A stretch of 64,000 bases of DNA from Burkholderia guangdongensis (GCF_013403875.1 NZ_JACBNX010000001.1:496001-560000); one strand, 5' to 3'; shown: positions 8,087 to 17,156, numbered from the stretch's first letter. Notes: generated from the letters alone by a model not told the origin. Numbers and translations: made by a program.

Positions 8087-9151
8087 TCAGCCCGCGCGCG
8101 CGCGGCTCCCGGCGGCCCGGCGCGCGCCCGTCGACCCGCGCACCACCAACTCGGGCGCGAGCGTGATGCGCAACGGCGACGCGGCCGGCGTCGCGATCAT
8201 CCCGAGCAGCAGGCGCGCGGCCTGCCTGCCCATTTCGCGATGCTGGATGCGCAGCGTCGTCAGCGGCGGATTCAGCATGTCGAGCAGCGGCATGTCGTTG
8301 TGGCCGATCAGCGAGATGTCCCGCGGGCACGCGATCAGCCGTTCCGCGAACACGTCGTAGCAGCCGAGCGCGATCAGGTCGTTCGCCGCGATGATCGCGG
8401 TCACGTTCCGGTGCTCGTCGAGCAGCCGCTCGCATGCGGCGCGCCCGGCCTCGCGCGTGAACTCGGCCGCCTCGACGACGACGTTCGCCGCGAGATCGTG
8501 TTCCTGCGTCGCGATCCGGAAGCCCTGCAGCCGCGACAGGCCGGTCGCGAGCCGCTCGGGCCCCGACAGGTGCGCGATACGCGTATGGCCGAGTCCGACC
8601 AGGTGATCGACCGCGAGCCGCATCGACAGGAAGTCGTCGTTGATCACTTCGGGCACCTGGCCGCCGTCCTCGCCGCGATTGACGAGCACGACGGGCACGC
8701 CGTCGAGTACGCAGCGCCGCACCAGCGGATCCTGCCGCGCGGCAGTCGCGAGCACGAGGCCGTCGACCTGGCGCTCCAGCATCTGCTCGAGCATGCGCTC
8801 CTGATCCTTCGGCTTCCCGACGATGTTCGCGATCAGCACGCCGTAACCCTCGGCGGAGAGCTCCTCCTCGATCCCGCAGACCATCGGCGGAAACACCGGG
8901 TTCGAGATGTCCGGCAGGCACACGCCGATCACCTTCGACTGACCGCCGCGCAGCGCGGACGCGAGCCGGTTCTGGCGATAGCCGAGCGATTTCGCGACCG
9001 CCAGCACACGACGCACGACTTCATCGCCGATCAGGTGACGGGTGGCGGGATTCAGCACGCGCGACACCGTCGACGCATTGACGGAGGCCGCGGCGGCCAC
9101 TTCGCGGATCGTGACGCGGCCGGCGCCGCGCGTTTCGGAAGATGAAGTCAT
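8087..9151 (-). CDS. LacI-family transcriptional regulator
   Basis: This 354-residue regulator has the LacI HTH at residues 13-33 (VTIREVAAAASVNASTVSRVLN), a hinge helix (NRLASALRGG) and a periplasmic-binding-protein-like effector domain (GVCLPDISNPVF, GLVLATAARQD, FRIATQEH, TAIIAANDLIALG). It sits between the ring-cleavage operon and the ribose-type transporter operon. Five GCAAnCGnTTGC-like operators flank both targets and its own 5' region, so it is very probably the local repressor or activator and may be autoregulated. The inducer is probably the sugar-like or cyclitol-like solute carried by the transporter. Confidence 0.93.
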   Translation of the reverse strand: MTSSSETRGAGRVTIREVAAAASVNASTVSRVLNPATRHLIGDEVVRRVLAVAKSLGYRQNRLASALRGGQSKVIGVCLPDISNPVFPPMVCGIEEELSAEGYGVLIANIVGKPKDQERMLEQMLERQVDGLVLATAARQDPLVRRCVLDGVPVVLVNRGEDGGQVPEVINDDFLSMRLAVDHLVGLGHTRIAHLSGPERLATGLSRLQGFRIATQEHDLAANVVVEAAEFTREAGRAACERLLDEHRNVTAIIAANDLIALGCYDVFAERLIACPRDISLIGHNDMPLLDMLNPPLTTLRIQHREMGRQAARLLLGMIATPAASPLRITLAPELVVRGSTGARRAAGSRARAG

Positions 9152-9186
9152 GGAAACGGTCTGTGGAATGACAACCGATTGTATCG

Positions 9187-9202
9187 ATGCAAAGGGTTGC
9201 CT
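9187..9202. promoter_or_regulatory. LacI-type operator O3 beside the regulator start
   Basis: ATGCAAAGGGTTGCCT keeps GCAA and TTGC half-sites, with the central CG changed. It lies 36 bp upstream of the LacI-family start codon and about 90 bp from O4. A weaker ACAA-CCGA-TTGT palindrome lies just downstream at 9171-9182. Autoregulation is the simplest reading. Confidence 0.5.
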
Positions 9203-9248
9203 TCAATGTTGCAGGTAAAAACCCTGATGTTTTAGGGACTTGAGTGCA

Positions 9249-9276
9249 TTGACAGTCACGTTCTTTGCGGTAGTAT
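9249..9276 (+). promoter_or_regulatory. Sigma70 promoter of the ABC transporter operon
   Basis: A consensus TTGACA (9249-9254) is followed after 16 bp by TAGTAT (9271-9276). The start site would fall near 9283, inside operator O4, giving direct steric repression. Confidence 0.65.
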
Positions 9277-9292
9277 ATGCATACGTTTGCAT
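9277..9292. promoter_or_regulatory. LacI-type operator O4 at the transporter promoter
   Basis: ATGCATACGTTTGCAT is a 16-bp palindrome with central ACGT, abutting the -10 hexamer of the transporter promoter. It shares the ATGCA/TGCAT ends with O2 and O5. Confidence 0.75.
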
Positions 9293-9378
9293 AGAAGATT
9301 GACCGTGGCGTGGCGGCTATACGTCGGAGGTTGAATGCGTGGTCGCCGTGTTGTCAGCGGTATCTGTCACGCCATGTT

Positions 9379-9394
9379 TTGCAAACGATTGCAT
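9379..9394. promoter_or_regulatory. LacI-type operator O5, downstream
   Basis: TTGCAAACGATTGCAT differs from O2 only in the first base. It lies in the transcribed leader, 102 bp centre-to-centre from O4 and 55 bp before the binding-protein gene. Together with O4 it could form a loop or roadblock. Confidence 0.72.
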
Positions 9395-9449
9395 TGACGC
9401 GGATCTGGCGATGCGCGAACGCGGACAACCAACGTAAAGGAGTCAGTGG

Positions 9450-10460
9450 ATGGAGACGAATTCGAAACCCGAACGGAAAGCGGCACGCGCGCGCGTCGCG
9501 CGGCGCATGGCTGCCGCGTGCGCGGCGGCGCTCGGCATCGGTCACGGCGCGCATGCGCTCGCGGCGAACGAGACGCTCGCCGCGTTCTACAAGAACCAGG
9601 TCGATCCGCATTTCGCGCTCGTGCATGCCGGCGTCGATGCCGAGGCGAAGCTGCTCGGCGTGTCGGTCACGCACTACGCACCGACCCGGCCGAACGATCT
9701 CGGCGAACAGTTGAGCGAGCTCGAGGACGTCAGCGTGAAAAAGCCTGGCGCCGTGCTGTTTATGGGCGTGAACCCGCGCGGCGTCGTGCCGGAGATCGAG
9801 AAGCTCAATGCGATCGGCATCCCGATCGTCAACTACAACGACCGGGTCGCGGGCGGCAAGTTCGCGTCGGTGGTCGTCGCGGACGACTACGACCTCGGGC
9901 TCGACGTCGCGCGCTATCTGTTCAAGCGCCTCGGCGGCAAGGGCAACGTCGTGATTCTCGAAGGCGTGAAGGGCTCGACGACGAGCGACGAGCGCGTGCG
10001 CGGGTTCAGGAAGGCGCTCGAGGAATTCCCGAACGTGCATCTGCTCGCGTCGCAGCCCGCGAACTACCAGCGCCTGCAGGCGCTGCAGACGATGGAGAAC
10101 CTGATCCAGTCGAACCCGAAGATCGACGGCGTGCTCGCGGCCGCCGACGTGATGGCGATGGGCGCGATCGAGGCGCTCGAGGCCGCGGGGCAGAAGCAGA
10201 CGCAGGTCGTCGGCATCGGCGGCGTGCCGGAGTCGGTGAAGGCGATCAAGGACGGGCGCCTGCTCGCGACGGCCGAATTCAACGGCTTCAAGATGGGCTG
10301 CATCGCGACGATGGCCGCCGTCCGCACGCTGCGCAAGGAACCGGTGCCGAGCACGGTGCTGATCAAGGGCATCGTGATCGACAAGACCAACTACGCGCCG
10401 TTCGAGCTGCCGGGCGACCAGCGGCAGTGCCCGGCGTGGAGCGACGTGGCCCGCAATTGA
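9450..10460 (+). CDS. Ribose-type ABC transporter substrate-binding protein
   Basis: This 336-residue periplasmic binding protein is of the RbsB/peripla_BP_4 class. The N-terminus has a long basic n-region, then a hydrophobic segment ending AHALA before the mature NETLAAFYKNQ. The two-lobed domain shows HFALVHAGVDAEAKLLGVSV, AIGIPIVNYNDRV, VVILEGVKGSTTSDERVRGF, VLAAADVMAMGAIEAL and VVGIGGVPESVKAIKDG. The ATG at 9450 follows AAAGGAG. It heads a four-gene operon with the ATPase and permeases below. The ligand is probably a sugar or cyclitol, given the family and the LacI control. Confidence 0.9.
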   Translation: METNSKPERKAARARVARRMAAACAAALGIGHGAHALAANETLAAFYKNQVDPHFALVHAGVDAEAKLLGVSVTHYAPTRPNDLGEQLSELEDVSVKKPGAVLFMGVNPRGVVPEIEKLNAIGIPIVNYNDRVAGGKFASVVVADDYDLGLDVARYLFKRLGGKGNVVILEGVKGSTTSDERVRGFRKALEEFPNVHLLASQPANYQRLQALQTMENLIQSNPKIDGVLAAADVMAMGAIEALEAAGQKQTQVVGIGGVPESVKAIKDGRLLATAEFNGFKMGCIATMAAVRTLRKEPVPSTVLIKGIVIDKTNYAPFELPGDQRQCPAWSDVARN

Positions 10461-10467
10461 GGTGAAC

Positions 10468-11979
10468 ATGGAAACCCCAACCCCGATCGAGCGCGTGCCG
10501 CGCCTCGAGTTGCGCAGGATCTGCAAGAACTTTCCCGGCGTGCGCGCGCTGACCGACGTCGATCTCGCACTCTATCCGGGCGAAGTGCACATGCTGCTCG
10601 GCGAGAACGGCGCCGGCAAGTCGTCGCTGATGAAGGTGCTGTTCGGTGCGTACCGCGCCGATGCCGGCGAGATCTACTACGACGGCGAACCGGTCGCGAT
10701 CGAGTCGCCTGCCGACGCGAAGCGACTCGGCATTGCGGTGATCTTTCAGGAGTTCTCACTGGTGCCGCATCTGTCGATCGCGCAGAACATCTATCTCGGC
10801 CGCGAGCCGCGCAACCGCTTCGGCCTGGTCGATCATCGGCGCATGCACGCGGACGCGGCCGCGGTGCTCGCCCGGCTCGGGCTCGCCTACGACACGCGAA
10901 CCCACGCGGCGGATCTCGGCGTTGCGCAGCAGCAGATGGTCGAGATCGCGAAGGCGCTGTCGCACGACGCGAGCGTGGTCGTGATGGACGAGCCGACCGC
11001 GGCGATTTCGGACCGCGAGGCCGACGCGCTGTTCGCGGTCGTGCGCGGGCTGCGCGACGCGGGCGTCGCGATCGTCTACATCTCGCACCGGATGAAGGAG
11101 GTGTTCGATCTCGGCGACCGCGTGACGGTGCTGCGCGACGGCCGCCTCGTCACGTCGATGCCGGCTGCCGACGCGACGCCCGACGAGCTGATTGCGCTGA
11201 TGGTCGGGCGCCAGGTCGGCACCGTCTATGAGCGCCGCCACTTCGGCGCGCCCGGCGAGATCGCGCTCGACGTGCGCGGCCTGACGACGGCGACCGGCGT
11301 GAACGGCGTCGATCTGCAGGTGCGTTGCGGCGAGATCGTCGGGCTGTCGGGCCTCGTCGGCGCGGGGCGGACCGAGGTCGTGCGCGCGGTGTTCGGCGCC
11401 GATCCGGTCAAGGGCGGGCGCGTCGAGATCTTCGGCGAGCCGGCGTCGGGCGGCCCGCATGCGATCGCCGCGCGCGGCGTCGGCCTGATCCCGGAAAACC
11501 GCAAGCAGGAAGGGCTCGCGCTGCGGCGCTCGGTGCACGAAAACCTGCTCGCGGCGAGCCTCTGGCGGCTGTTCCCGACCGGCTGGTATCGCGCGGACCG
11601 CGCCAGGCGCGCGACCCGCGCGCTGATCGAGACGCTGCGGATCGCGCCGGGCCAGCCGGGCAAACGCGCGCGCTTCCTGAGCGGCGGCAATCAGCAAAAG
11701 ATCGTGATCGGCAAATGGCTCAGCGCCGGCTGCCGGCTGTTCATTTTCGACGAGCCGACGCGTGGCATCGACATCGGCGCGAAGACCGAGATCTTCAATC
11801 TGATCGAGCGGCTCGTCGAGCAGGGCGCGGCCGTGCTGCTGATCAGCTCCGAGTTGTCGGAGATCGTGCACGTGTGCGACCGCGCGTACGTGATGCGCGA
11901 CGGCGCGATTTCGGGCGAACTGCCGCGCGAGCGGCTCTCCGAGCAGAACATCCTGAGTCTGGCCATGCATGGAGGTTGA
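10468..11979 (+). CDS. Ribose-type ABC transporter double ATPase
   Basis: The 503-residue protein has two ABC domains, as in RbsA, MglA and XylG. Domain one has Walker A GENGAGKS (residues 45-52), a degenerate signature (LGVAQQQMVEIAKAL) and Walker B VVVMDEPTAA. Domain two has the altered Walker A GLVGAGRTE, an intact signature LSGGNQQK and FIFDEPTRGID. One competent and one degenerate site is normal for this family. The ATG at 10468 is preferred; an in-frame GTG at 10462 is two codons upstream. It lies 7 bp after the binding-protein stop. Confidence 0.93.
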   Translation: METPTPIERVPRLELRRICKNFPGVRALTDVDLALYPGEVHMLLGENGAGKSSLMKVLFGAYRADAGEIYYDGEPVAIESPADAKRLGIAVIFQEFSLVPHLSIAQNIYLGREPRNRFGLVDHRRMHADAAAVLARLGLAYDTRTHAADLGVAQQQMVEIAKALSHDASVVVMDEPTAAISDREADALFAVVRGLRDAGVAIVYISHRMKEVFDLGDRVTVLRDGRLVTSMPAADATPDELIALMVGRQVGTVYERRHFGAPGEIALDVRGLTTATGVNGVDLQVRCGEIVGLSGLVGAGRTEVVRAVFGADPVKGGRVEIFGEPASGGPHAIAARGVGLIPENRKQEGLALRRSVHENLLAASLWRLFPTGWYRADRARRATRALIETLRIAPGQPGKRARFLSGGNQQKIVIGKWLSAGCRLFIFDEPTRGIDIGAKTEIFNLIERLVEQGAAVLLISSELSEIVHVCDRAYVMRDGAISGELPRERLSEQNILSLAMHGG

Positions 11980-11981
11980 CG

Positions 11982-12962
11982 ATGTCCTATGAAACGAAAC
12001 GGGAAGGCAGGGATCCGGCCGCGCGGCGCAGACGCCCGCTGCCGTCGGTCGTATGGGCGAGCGCCGCGCTGGTCGTGGCGGCCGCGTTCGGCGTGCACGG
12101 TTTCGCGTCGCGCGCGAATCTGGTCGACATCGGCCTGCAGGTGTCGATGCTGGTGATGATCGCGATGCCGATGACGCTCGTGATTCTCAGCGAAGGGCTC
12201 GACCTGTCGGTCGGCGCGCTGCTGAGCCTCGCGGGCGTCGTGTTCGCGCAGACGCTCGGCATGGGTGCCGGAATCGGCGCCGCGCTCGCGGCGGCGGCCG
12301 CGGTCGGCGTCGCGGTCGGTTTCCTGAACGGCACGCTCGTCGCGCGGCTCGGGCTGCCGCCGTTCGTCGTCACGCTCGGCACGCTCGGCATTGCGCACGG
12401 CATCGCGCTCGCGCTGACCGACGGCAACGCGGTCGTCGTCGCGACGCCCGCCGTGTCGCAGCTGTACGCGTCGTCGGTGCTCGGCGTGCCGTTCCCGGTG
12501 GTGTGCGCGCTCGCCGGATATGCACTCACGCATCTGCTGCTCTATCACACGAAGTTCGGCGCGTACGTGTTCGCGATCGGCGGCAATCGCGACGCGCTGA
12601 CACTGGCCGGCGTGCGGGCACGCGCGTATCACGTTGCGATCTACGTGCTGAGCGGCCTGTTCGCCGGCCTGGCCGCGCTGCTGCTCGTCGGCCGGATGAA
12701 TGCGGCGGAGCCGAATGCCGCGATCGGCATGGAGTTCGATGCGATCGCCGCCGTCGTGCTCGGCGGTACGTCGTTCGAGCGCGGCGAAGGGTGGCTGCCC
12801 GGCACCGCGATCGGCGTGCTGACGATCGGCGTGCTGCGCAATGCGCTGAATCTGATCGGCGTCGAGTCGTCGCTGCAGGTCGTATCGATCGGCCTGCTGG
12901 TGCTCGCGGTCGTCGTCGTCGACAGCGTCCGCAAATCCCGTCTCCAAGGAGCGCAAGCATGA
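11982..12962 (+). CDS. Ribose-type ABC transporter permease 1
   Basis: This 326-residue integral membrane protein of the RbsC/AraH class has a basic cytoplasmic N-terminus and about eight to ten hydrophobic segments. The family loop LSEGLDLSVGALLSLAGV and the EAA-like region around IGGNRDALTLAGVRARAYHVAIYVLSG are present. It starts 2 bp after the ATPase stop, with GGAGG ahead. Its stop overlaps the next permease start (ATGA). The two permeases probably form a heterodimeric pore, whereas many ribose systems use one permease twice. Confidence 0.9.
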   Translation: MSYETKREGRDPAARRRRPLPSVVWASAALVVAAAFGVHGFASRANLVDIGLQVSMLVMIAMPMTLVILSEGLDLSVGALLSLAGVVFAQTLGMGAGIGAALAAAAAVGVAVGFLNGTLVARLGLPPFVVTLGTLGIAHGIALALTDGNAVVVATPAVSQLYASSVLGVPFPVVCALAGYALTHLLLYHTKFGAYVFAIGGNRDALTLAGVRARAYHVAIYVLSGLFAGLAALLLVGRMNAAEPNAAIGMEFDAIAAVVLGGTSFERGEGWLPGTAIGVLTIGVLRNALNLIGVESSLQVVSIGLLVLAVVVVDSVRKSRLQGAQA

Positions 12963-13963
12963 GTATCGAGAACCACTCCCGGTTGGGGTTCGCGCGCGTC
13001 GCGCGCGCCGACATGCGCGGCCGGTTGTCGGAAGACACCGTCGCGCTGATCTATCGCGCGTTGCTCGTCGGCGCGATCGCGCTTGCGCTCGTGTTCGCGT
13101 CGAATGGCTTCGCCACCTCCGCGAACCTGCTGAACGTGCTGCGGCAGGCGAGCCTGATGTTCCTGCTCGCGTCGGGGCTCACGCTCGTGATCCTGTCCGG
13201 CGGCTTCGACCTGTCGATCGCCGCGAATCTGACGCTGTCCGCGTGTCTCGCCGCCGGCGCATTGAAGTCGGGCGGCTCGCCGTGGCTCGCGGTCGCGACC
13301 GCGCTGTCGTGCGGCGCGTCGATCGGGCTCCTGAACGGGCTCGCGGTCACGTTCCTGCGGCTGCCGCCGTTTCTCGCGACATACGGCATGTTGTGGGTCG
13401 TGCAGGGCTTCGCGTTCCACTATATGGGCGGCAACGAGATCTTCGGTTTTCCGGCGGGCTTTCGCGCGCTCGGCACCGGGTTCTGGTGGGGCGTGCCGAT
13501 TCCGGTCTACATGATGCTGCTCGTGCTGATCGCGGGCACCGTCGTCACCGCGTGCCTGAACGTCGGCCGGGAGATCTACGCGATCGGCTCGAATGCCGAG
13601 GCCGCGCGGTTGTCCGGGATTCCGGTGCGGCGGCGCCGGATCGCGGTCTACACGATCAGCGGGCTGATGGCGGGCATTGCGGCGGTCGTCTACCTCGCGC
13701 GCGTGAACGCGGCGGATTCGGCGATGGGCGAGCCGATCCTGTTGCCCGCGATCGCGGCGATCCTGATCGGCGGCGCGTCGCTGTTCGGCGGTGTGGGTTC
13801 GTTGCTCGGCACGCTGTTCGGCTGCGTGATCCTCGCGCTCGTGATCGACGGCATGAACCTGCTCAATCTCGATGCGAACTGGCAGCCGCTCGTCGTCGGC
13901 GTGGTGCTGCTGATCGCGGTGCTCGCCGATGCGCTCGGCCGCCGGCACGCGGAGAAGGCCTGA
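12959..13963 (+). CDS. Ribose-type ABC transporter permease 2
   Basis: This 334-residue second RbsC-like permease is translationally coupled to the first by a four-base overlap. It contains LVILSGGFDLSIAANLTLSACLAAGA, the conserved loop IGSNAEAARLSGIPVRRRRIAVYTISG, and LPAIAAILIGGASLFGGVGSLLGT. The last motif fits the family consensus more closely than permease 1. It ends the transporter operon. The 187-bp gap to the porin carries a three-copy 9-bp repeat at 14080-14106 and no clear terminator, so the porin may belong to the same transcript. Confidence 0.9.
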   Translation: MSIENHSRLGFARVARADMRGRLSEDTVALIYRALLVGAIALALVFASNGFATSANLLNVLRQASLMFLLASGLTLVILSGGFDLSIAANLTLSACLAAGALKSGGSPWLAVATALSCGASIGLLNGLAVTFLRLPPFLATYGMLWVVQGFAFHYMGGNEIFGFPAGFRALGTGFWWGVPIPVYMMLLVLIAGTVVTACLNVGREIYAIGSNAEAARLSGIPVRRRRIAVYTISGLMAGIAAVVYLARVNAADSAMGEPILLPAIAAILIGGASLFGGVGSLLGTLFGCVILALVIDGMNLLNLDANWQPLVVGVVLLIAVLADALGRRHAEKA

Positions 13964-14150
13964 GCCTGGCAAAGAAAGAGACGATTTGACAAGCGGCGGG
14001 ACTGTTCGGCGATGGTGTCAGGTGGAATCGCCCTTAACATGAAACTGAAGCATGCATTTCGATGTGCGAATTAATTGAAGGCATCGAAGGCATCGAAGGA
14101 ATCGATTGACCAAGGTCCAGTCATGGATCGCAGACATGGAGGGGTAGAAC

Positions 14151-15266
14151 GTGGTGGAGATCAGAAAAACGGCGGTCGTGGCGGCCATCGGCGCGGCGCT
14201 GAGCGGCGCGGCGTTCGCGCAGAGCAGCGTCACGCTGTCCGGCAAGATCGACGACGGCATCACTTACGTGACCAACGAGGGCGGGCATTCGAACGTGAAG
14301 ATGGACAGCGGCGTGCTGTTCCCGAACCTGTGGATCATGTCGGGCCACGAGGATCTCGGGGGCGGTAACGCGGCGGTGTTCAAGCTGTCGTCGATGTACA
14401 ACCTGAACAACGGCCGGCTCGTCGGCGGGCAGAACACGATGTTCGGGCAGCAGGCGTATGTCGGCTTGCAGACCAACTACGGCACGATCACGTTCGGCAA
14501 CCAGTTCGACTTCACGGCCGAGTTCCTCGCGCCGCTGAACGTGAGCTCGTCGGGCAGCGGGTACGCGATTCACCTGGGCGACTTCGACCGCACGAACAAC
14601 GACCGGCTGACGAACTCGATCAAGTACATGAGCCCGACCTGGGGCGGTTTCCAGTTCGGCGCGATGTACGGGTTCAGCAACGTGCCGGGCAGTTTTCACG
14701 ACAACAGCGGCTGGAGTGCCGGCGTGCAGTACTCGAACGGGCCGCTGACGCTCGCGACGATGTACACGACCGTCGCCACGCCGACGATCGATCCGTACGC
14801 GCAGATCGGCGTGCACTCGTTCTTCGGGCAGACGGTCGCGAGCGGCTCGGGCGACAACGTCACCGATCTCGCGCCGTCGTTCCAGATCCGCTCGCTCGGC
14901 ACGCTCGGCGTCGGCGGATCGTACGCGATCGGCGACGTCACGGTGTATGCGAACTACACGAACACGGTTCTCAAGTACCTGGACGAGAAGTCCGTGATGA
15001 ACGTGTACGAAGGCGGCGCGACGTGGCAGGTGACGCCCGCGTTCCAGCTCGTCGGCGGCTATCAGCACACGAGCTTCGAAGGGCACGCGTGGAACCAGGT
15101 GACGGCCGCGGCGCTGTACGCGCTGTCCAAGCGCACGCAGGTGTATCTGTCGTCCGATTACCTGAAGGCGTCGGCCGGCGTCGACGCGGTGATCGGCGCG
15201 AGCTTCGAGCCGGCGCCGACCGGCCATCAGGCGGACGTGCGGATCGGCCTCGCGCATACGTTCTGA
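14151..15266 (+). CDS. Outer-membrane porin, gram-negative type
   Basis: The 371-residue product has a signal peptide (KTAVVAAIGAALSGAAFA) followed by the typical mature start QSSVTLSGKIDDGITYV and a 16-strand-type barrel. SGHEDLGGGNAAVFKLSSMYNLNNG, FGQQAYVGL and the terminal aromatic LAHTF needed for BAM recognition are visible. The GTG at 14151 follows GGAGGGG at 14138-14144; a second GTG is at 14154. It probably admits the substrate of the adjacent transporter and catabolic genes. Its product is shorter than OpcP-type porins but complete. Confidence 0.9.
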   Translation: MVEIRKTAVVAAIGAALSGAAFAQSSVTLSGKIDDGITYVTNEGGHSNVKMDSGVLFPNLWIMSGHEDLGGGNAAVFKLSSMYNLNNGRLVGGQNTMFGQQAYVGLQTNYGTITFGNQFDFTAEFLAPLNVSSSGSGYAIHLGDFDRTNNDRLTNSIKYMSPTWGGFQFGAMYGFSNVPGSFHDNSGWSAGVQYSNGPLTLATMYTTVATPTIDPYAQIGVHSFFGQTVASGSGDNVTDLAPSFQIRSLGTLGVGGSYAIGDVTVYANYTNTVLKYLDEKSVMNVYEGGATWQVTPAFQLVGGYQHTSFEGHAWNQVTAAALYALSKRTQVYLSSDYLKASAGVDAVIGASFEPAPTGHQADVRIGLAHTF

Positions 15267-15377
15267 CCGAATCATGCGCCGTCCGGCCGGCGTGACGCGG
15301 GCGGGGCGGCGAACCCTTCGCATCCCGGTTCATGCCGGAACACAGGAACCATCAACAAGCAACTGGAGGAGTCGAAA

Positions 15378-16508
15378 ATGAAACGAGTCTATTGTGCAAT
15401 CGCACTGGCGAGCATGACCGCGGCGGGCGCCGTCGCATGGGCCGCGGACGCGGCGAGCAGCGGGCCGAAGTGGCTCGCGAACATTCCGATGACGAGCGCG
15501 AAGCCGTTCGGCTTCGACATCAGCGCGGCGTCGGACGGCCTCTATTACCTCGCCGACGGCTCGAACGCGACGCTCGACGTGTTCGATGCGAAGACGATGA
15601 CGCTGCGCGACCGTATCACCGCGGACTTCGCCGGCATCGGCGCGAACCATGACAAGTCGGGCCCGTCCGGCGTGATTCCGATTCCGGGCACGTCGCAGGT
15701 GTACGTCGGCGACGTGAACGCGGTCAAGGTGATCGACGTCGCGTCGAAGCAGATGCTGAAGCGCATCGAGGTCAGCACGTCCGGCATTCGCGCGGACGAA
15801 GGCTGTCTCGATCCGCAGCATCACGTCGTGATGTTCTCGAGCGGCGCGGAGGAGCCGCCGTTCGCGACGTTCATCAACACCGATACGCAGTCGGTGATCG
15901 CGAAGCTGCCGCTGAAGGATTCGACCGGGCTCGAGGCCTGCGCGTACGACCCGAAGAACGACAACTTCGTGCTGAACAACGACGGCACGAAGGCGAACCC
16001 GAAGGGCGAGGTCGACCTGATCCCGGCGAAGTCGGTGCTCGAAGGCAAGCCGGTCGTGCAGACGGTGCTGAAGCTGAAGGGCTGCGAAGGGCCGAGCGGC
16101 CTCGCGCTCGGGCCGGGCAACGACGCGCTGATCGGCTGCGATCCGGACGAGGGCGGCCGGCAGACGACGCTGATCATCGACCGCACGAACGGCACGCCGC
16201 TCGCGGAGCTGCCGTTCGGCGGCACCGACGAGGCGGTCTACGACCCGGTGTCGAACCGCTACTTCCTCGCCGCGGGCCATCACTCGGCGGACAACGTGTC
16301 GCGCGTCGGCGCGAAGGGCGTGAAGTTCGACCCGGCGCTGGGGATCATCGACGCGAGCACGCGCAGCCTGGTCGCGATCGTGCCGACCGGCACCGGCTCG
16401 CACTCGGTCGCGGTCGACGGCGGCTCCCATCACGTGTTCGTGCCGTATGCGGCCGGGTCCGCCGCGCAGTTCCCGGGGACGGGCGTCGCGGTGTTCGCGA
16501 CCGAATGA
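15378..16508 (+). CDS. Secreted beta-propeller (YncE-like) protein
   Basis: This 376-residue exported protein has a signal peptide (RVYCAIALASMTAAGAVAWA, cleavage before ADAASS). Repeated blades read like YVGDVNAVKVIDVASKQMLKRIEV, YDPKNDNFVLNNDGTKANP and GIIDASTRSLVAIVPTGTGSHSVAVDGG, the YVTN/lactonase-like propeller pattern. No catalytic residues can be assigned. It may bind a ligand or metal in the periplasm. An SD (GGAGG) precedes the ATG. A strong terminator follows 22 bp after its stop, so the transcript probably ends here. Confidence 0.8.
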   Translation: MKRVYCAIALASMTAAGAVAWAADAASSGPKWLANIPMTSAKPFGFDISAASDGLYYLADGSNATLDVFDAKTMTLRDRITADFAGIGANHDKSGPSGVIPIPGTSQVYVGDVNAVKVIDVASKQMLKRIEVSTSGIRADEGCLDPQHHVVMFSSGAEEPPFATFINTDTQSVIAKLPLKDSTGLEACAYDPKNDNFVLNNDGTKANPKGEVDLIPAKSVLEGKPVVQTVLKLKGCEGPSGLALGPGNDALIGCDPDEGGRQTTLIIDRTNGTPLAELPFGGTDEAVYDPVSNRYFLAAGHHSADNVSRVGAKGVKFDPALGIIDASTRSLVAIVPTGTGSHSVAVDGGSHHVFVPYAAGSAAQFPGTGVAVFATE

Positions 16509-16530
16509 CGTTTGTGTCGTAAGCGGCTTG

Positions 16531-16560
16531 CCGCGGGACGAGCGCGTCCCGCGGTCTTTT
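16531..16560 (+). terminator. Rho-independent terminator after propeller gene
   Basis: A perfect 10-bp stem, CCGCGGGACG (16531-16540) with CGTCCCGCGG (16545-16554), has a four-base AGCG loop and is followed by TCTTTT. It separates the propeller gene from the GlcG-like gene. Confidence 0.85.
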
Positions 16561-16610
16561 GGGGCCGTACCGGGTGTATCGGACGAATGAATCTGAATCA
16601 GGATAACGAA

Positions 16611-17156
16611 GTGAAATTCAGCTTGTGGCGCGGGCGGTGGATGCGGGCAGCGATCGCGTCGATCGGCTGCGCGAGCGCGGTTCACGCCGCGTTCGCGGAC
16701 GATACGAGCGCGACCGTGCCGGCGCAGGCCTACGTGCTGAGCTATGCGCAGACGCAGAAGCTGCTCGCGTTCGCGGTTGCGGAGGCGAACGTGCGCCATC
16801 TGTCGATGGGCTTCGCGGTCGTCGATCCGGGCGGCCATCTGCTTGGTGCGGCGCGGATGGACGGCGCGTCGTTCTCGAGCATCGATTTCGCGCGCGGCAA
16901 GGCGTTCGCGTCGGTCGCGCTCGGCGGCCAGTCCGGCGTGACGCTCGAGCAGCGGTATCGCGACGATCCGTCCGAATACAGCAACATGTCCGGCGCCGGC
17001 TACTACGCGCCGTTCCTGCCGGGGCGCGGCACGTTCCCGGTGTTCATGAACGGGCATCTGCTCGGCGCGATCGGCGCGGCCGGCGCGCCGTCCGCGATCG
17101 ATGACCAGGTGGTGCTGCGCGCGATCGACGCGCTCGGCGCCCAATCCGCGCGTTGA
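16611..17156 (+). CDS. Exported GlcG/HbpS-family protein
   Basis: The protein is a GlcG/HbpS (DUF336) type with an N-terminal signal peptide ending AFA before DDTSA. Family features are helix LSYAQTQKLLAFAVAEA, GFAVVDPGGHLLGAARMDGASFSSIDFARGKAFASVALGG, and the C-terminal GHLLGAIGAAGAPSAIDDQVVLRA. The GTG at 16611 (181 residues) has AGGATA ahead. An ATG at 16587 (189 residues) is possible but lacks a ribosome site. Relatives bind haem or cobalamin, or accompany diol and glycolate metabolism. The role here is not defined. Confidence 0.82.
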   Translation: MKFSLWRGRWMRAAIASIGCASAVHAAFADDTSATVPAQAYVLSYAQTQKLLAFAVAEANVRHLSMGFAVVDPGGHLLGAARMDGASFSSIDFARGKAFASVALGGQSGVTLEQRYRDDPSEYSNMSGAGYYAPFLPGRGTFPVFMNGHLLGAIGAAGAPSAIDDQVVLRAIDALGAQSAR

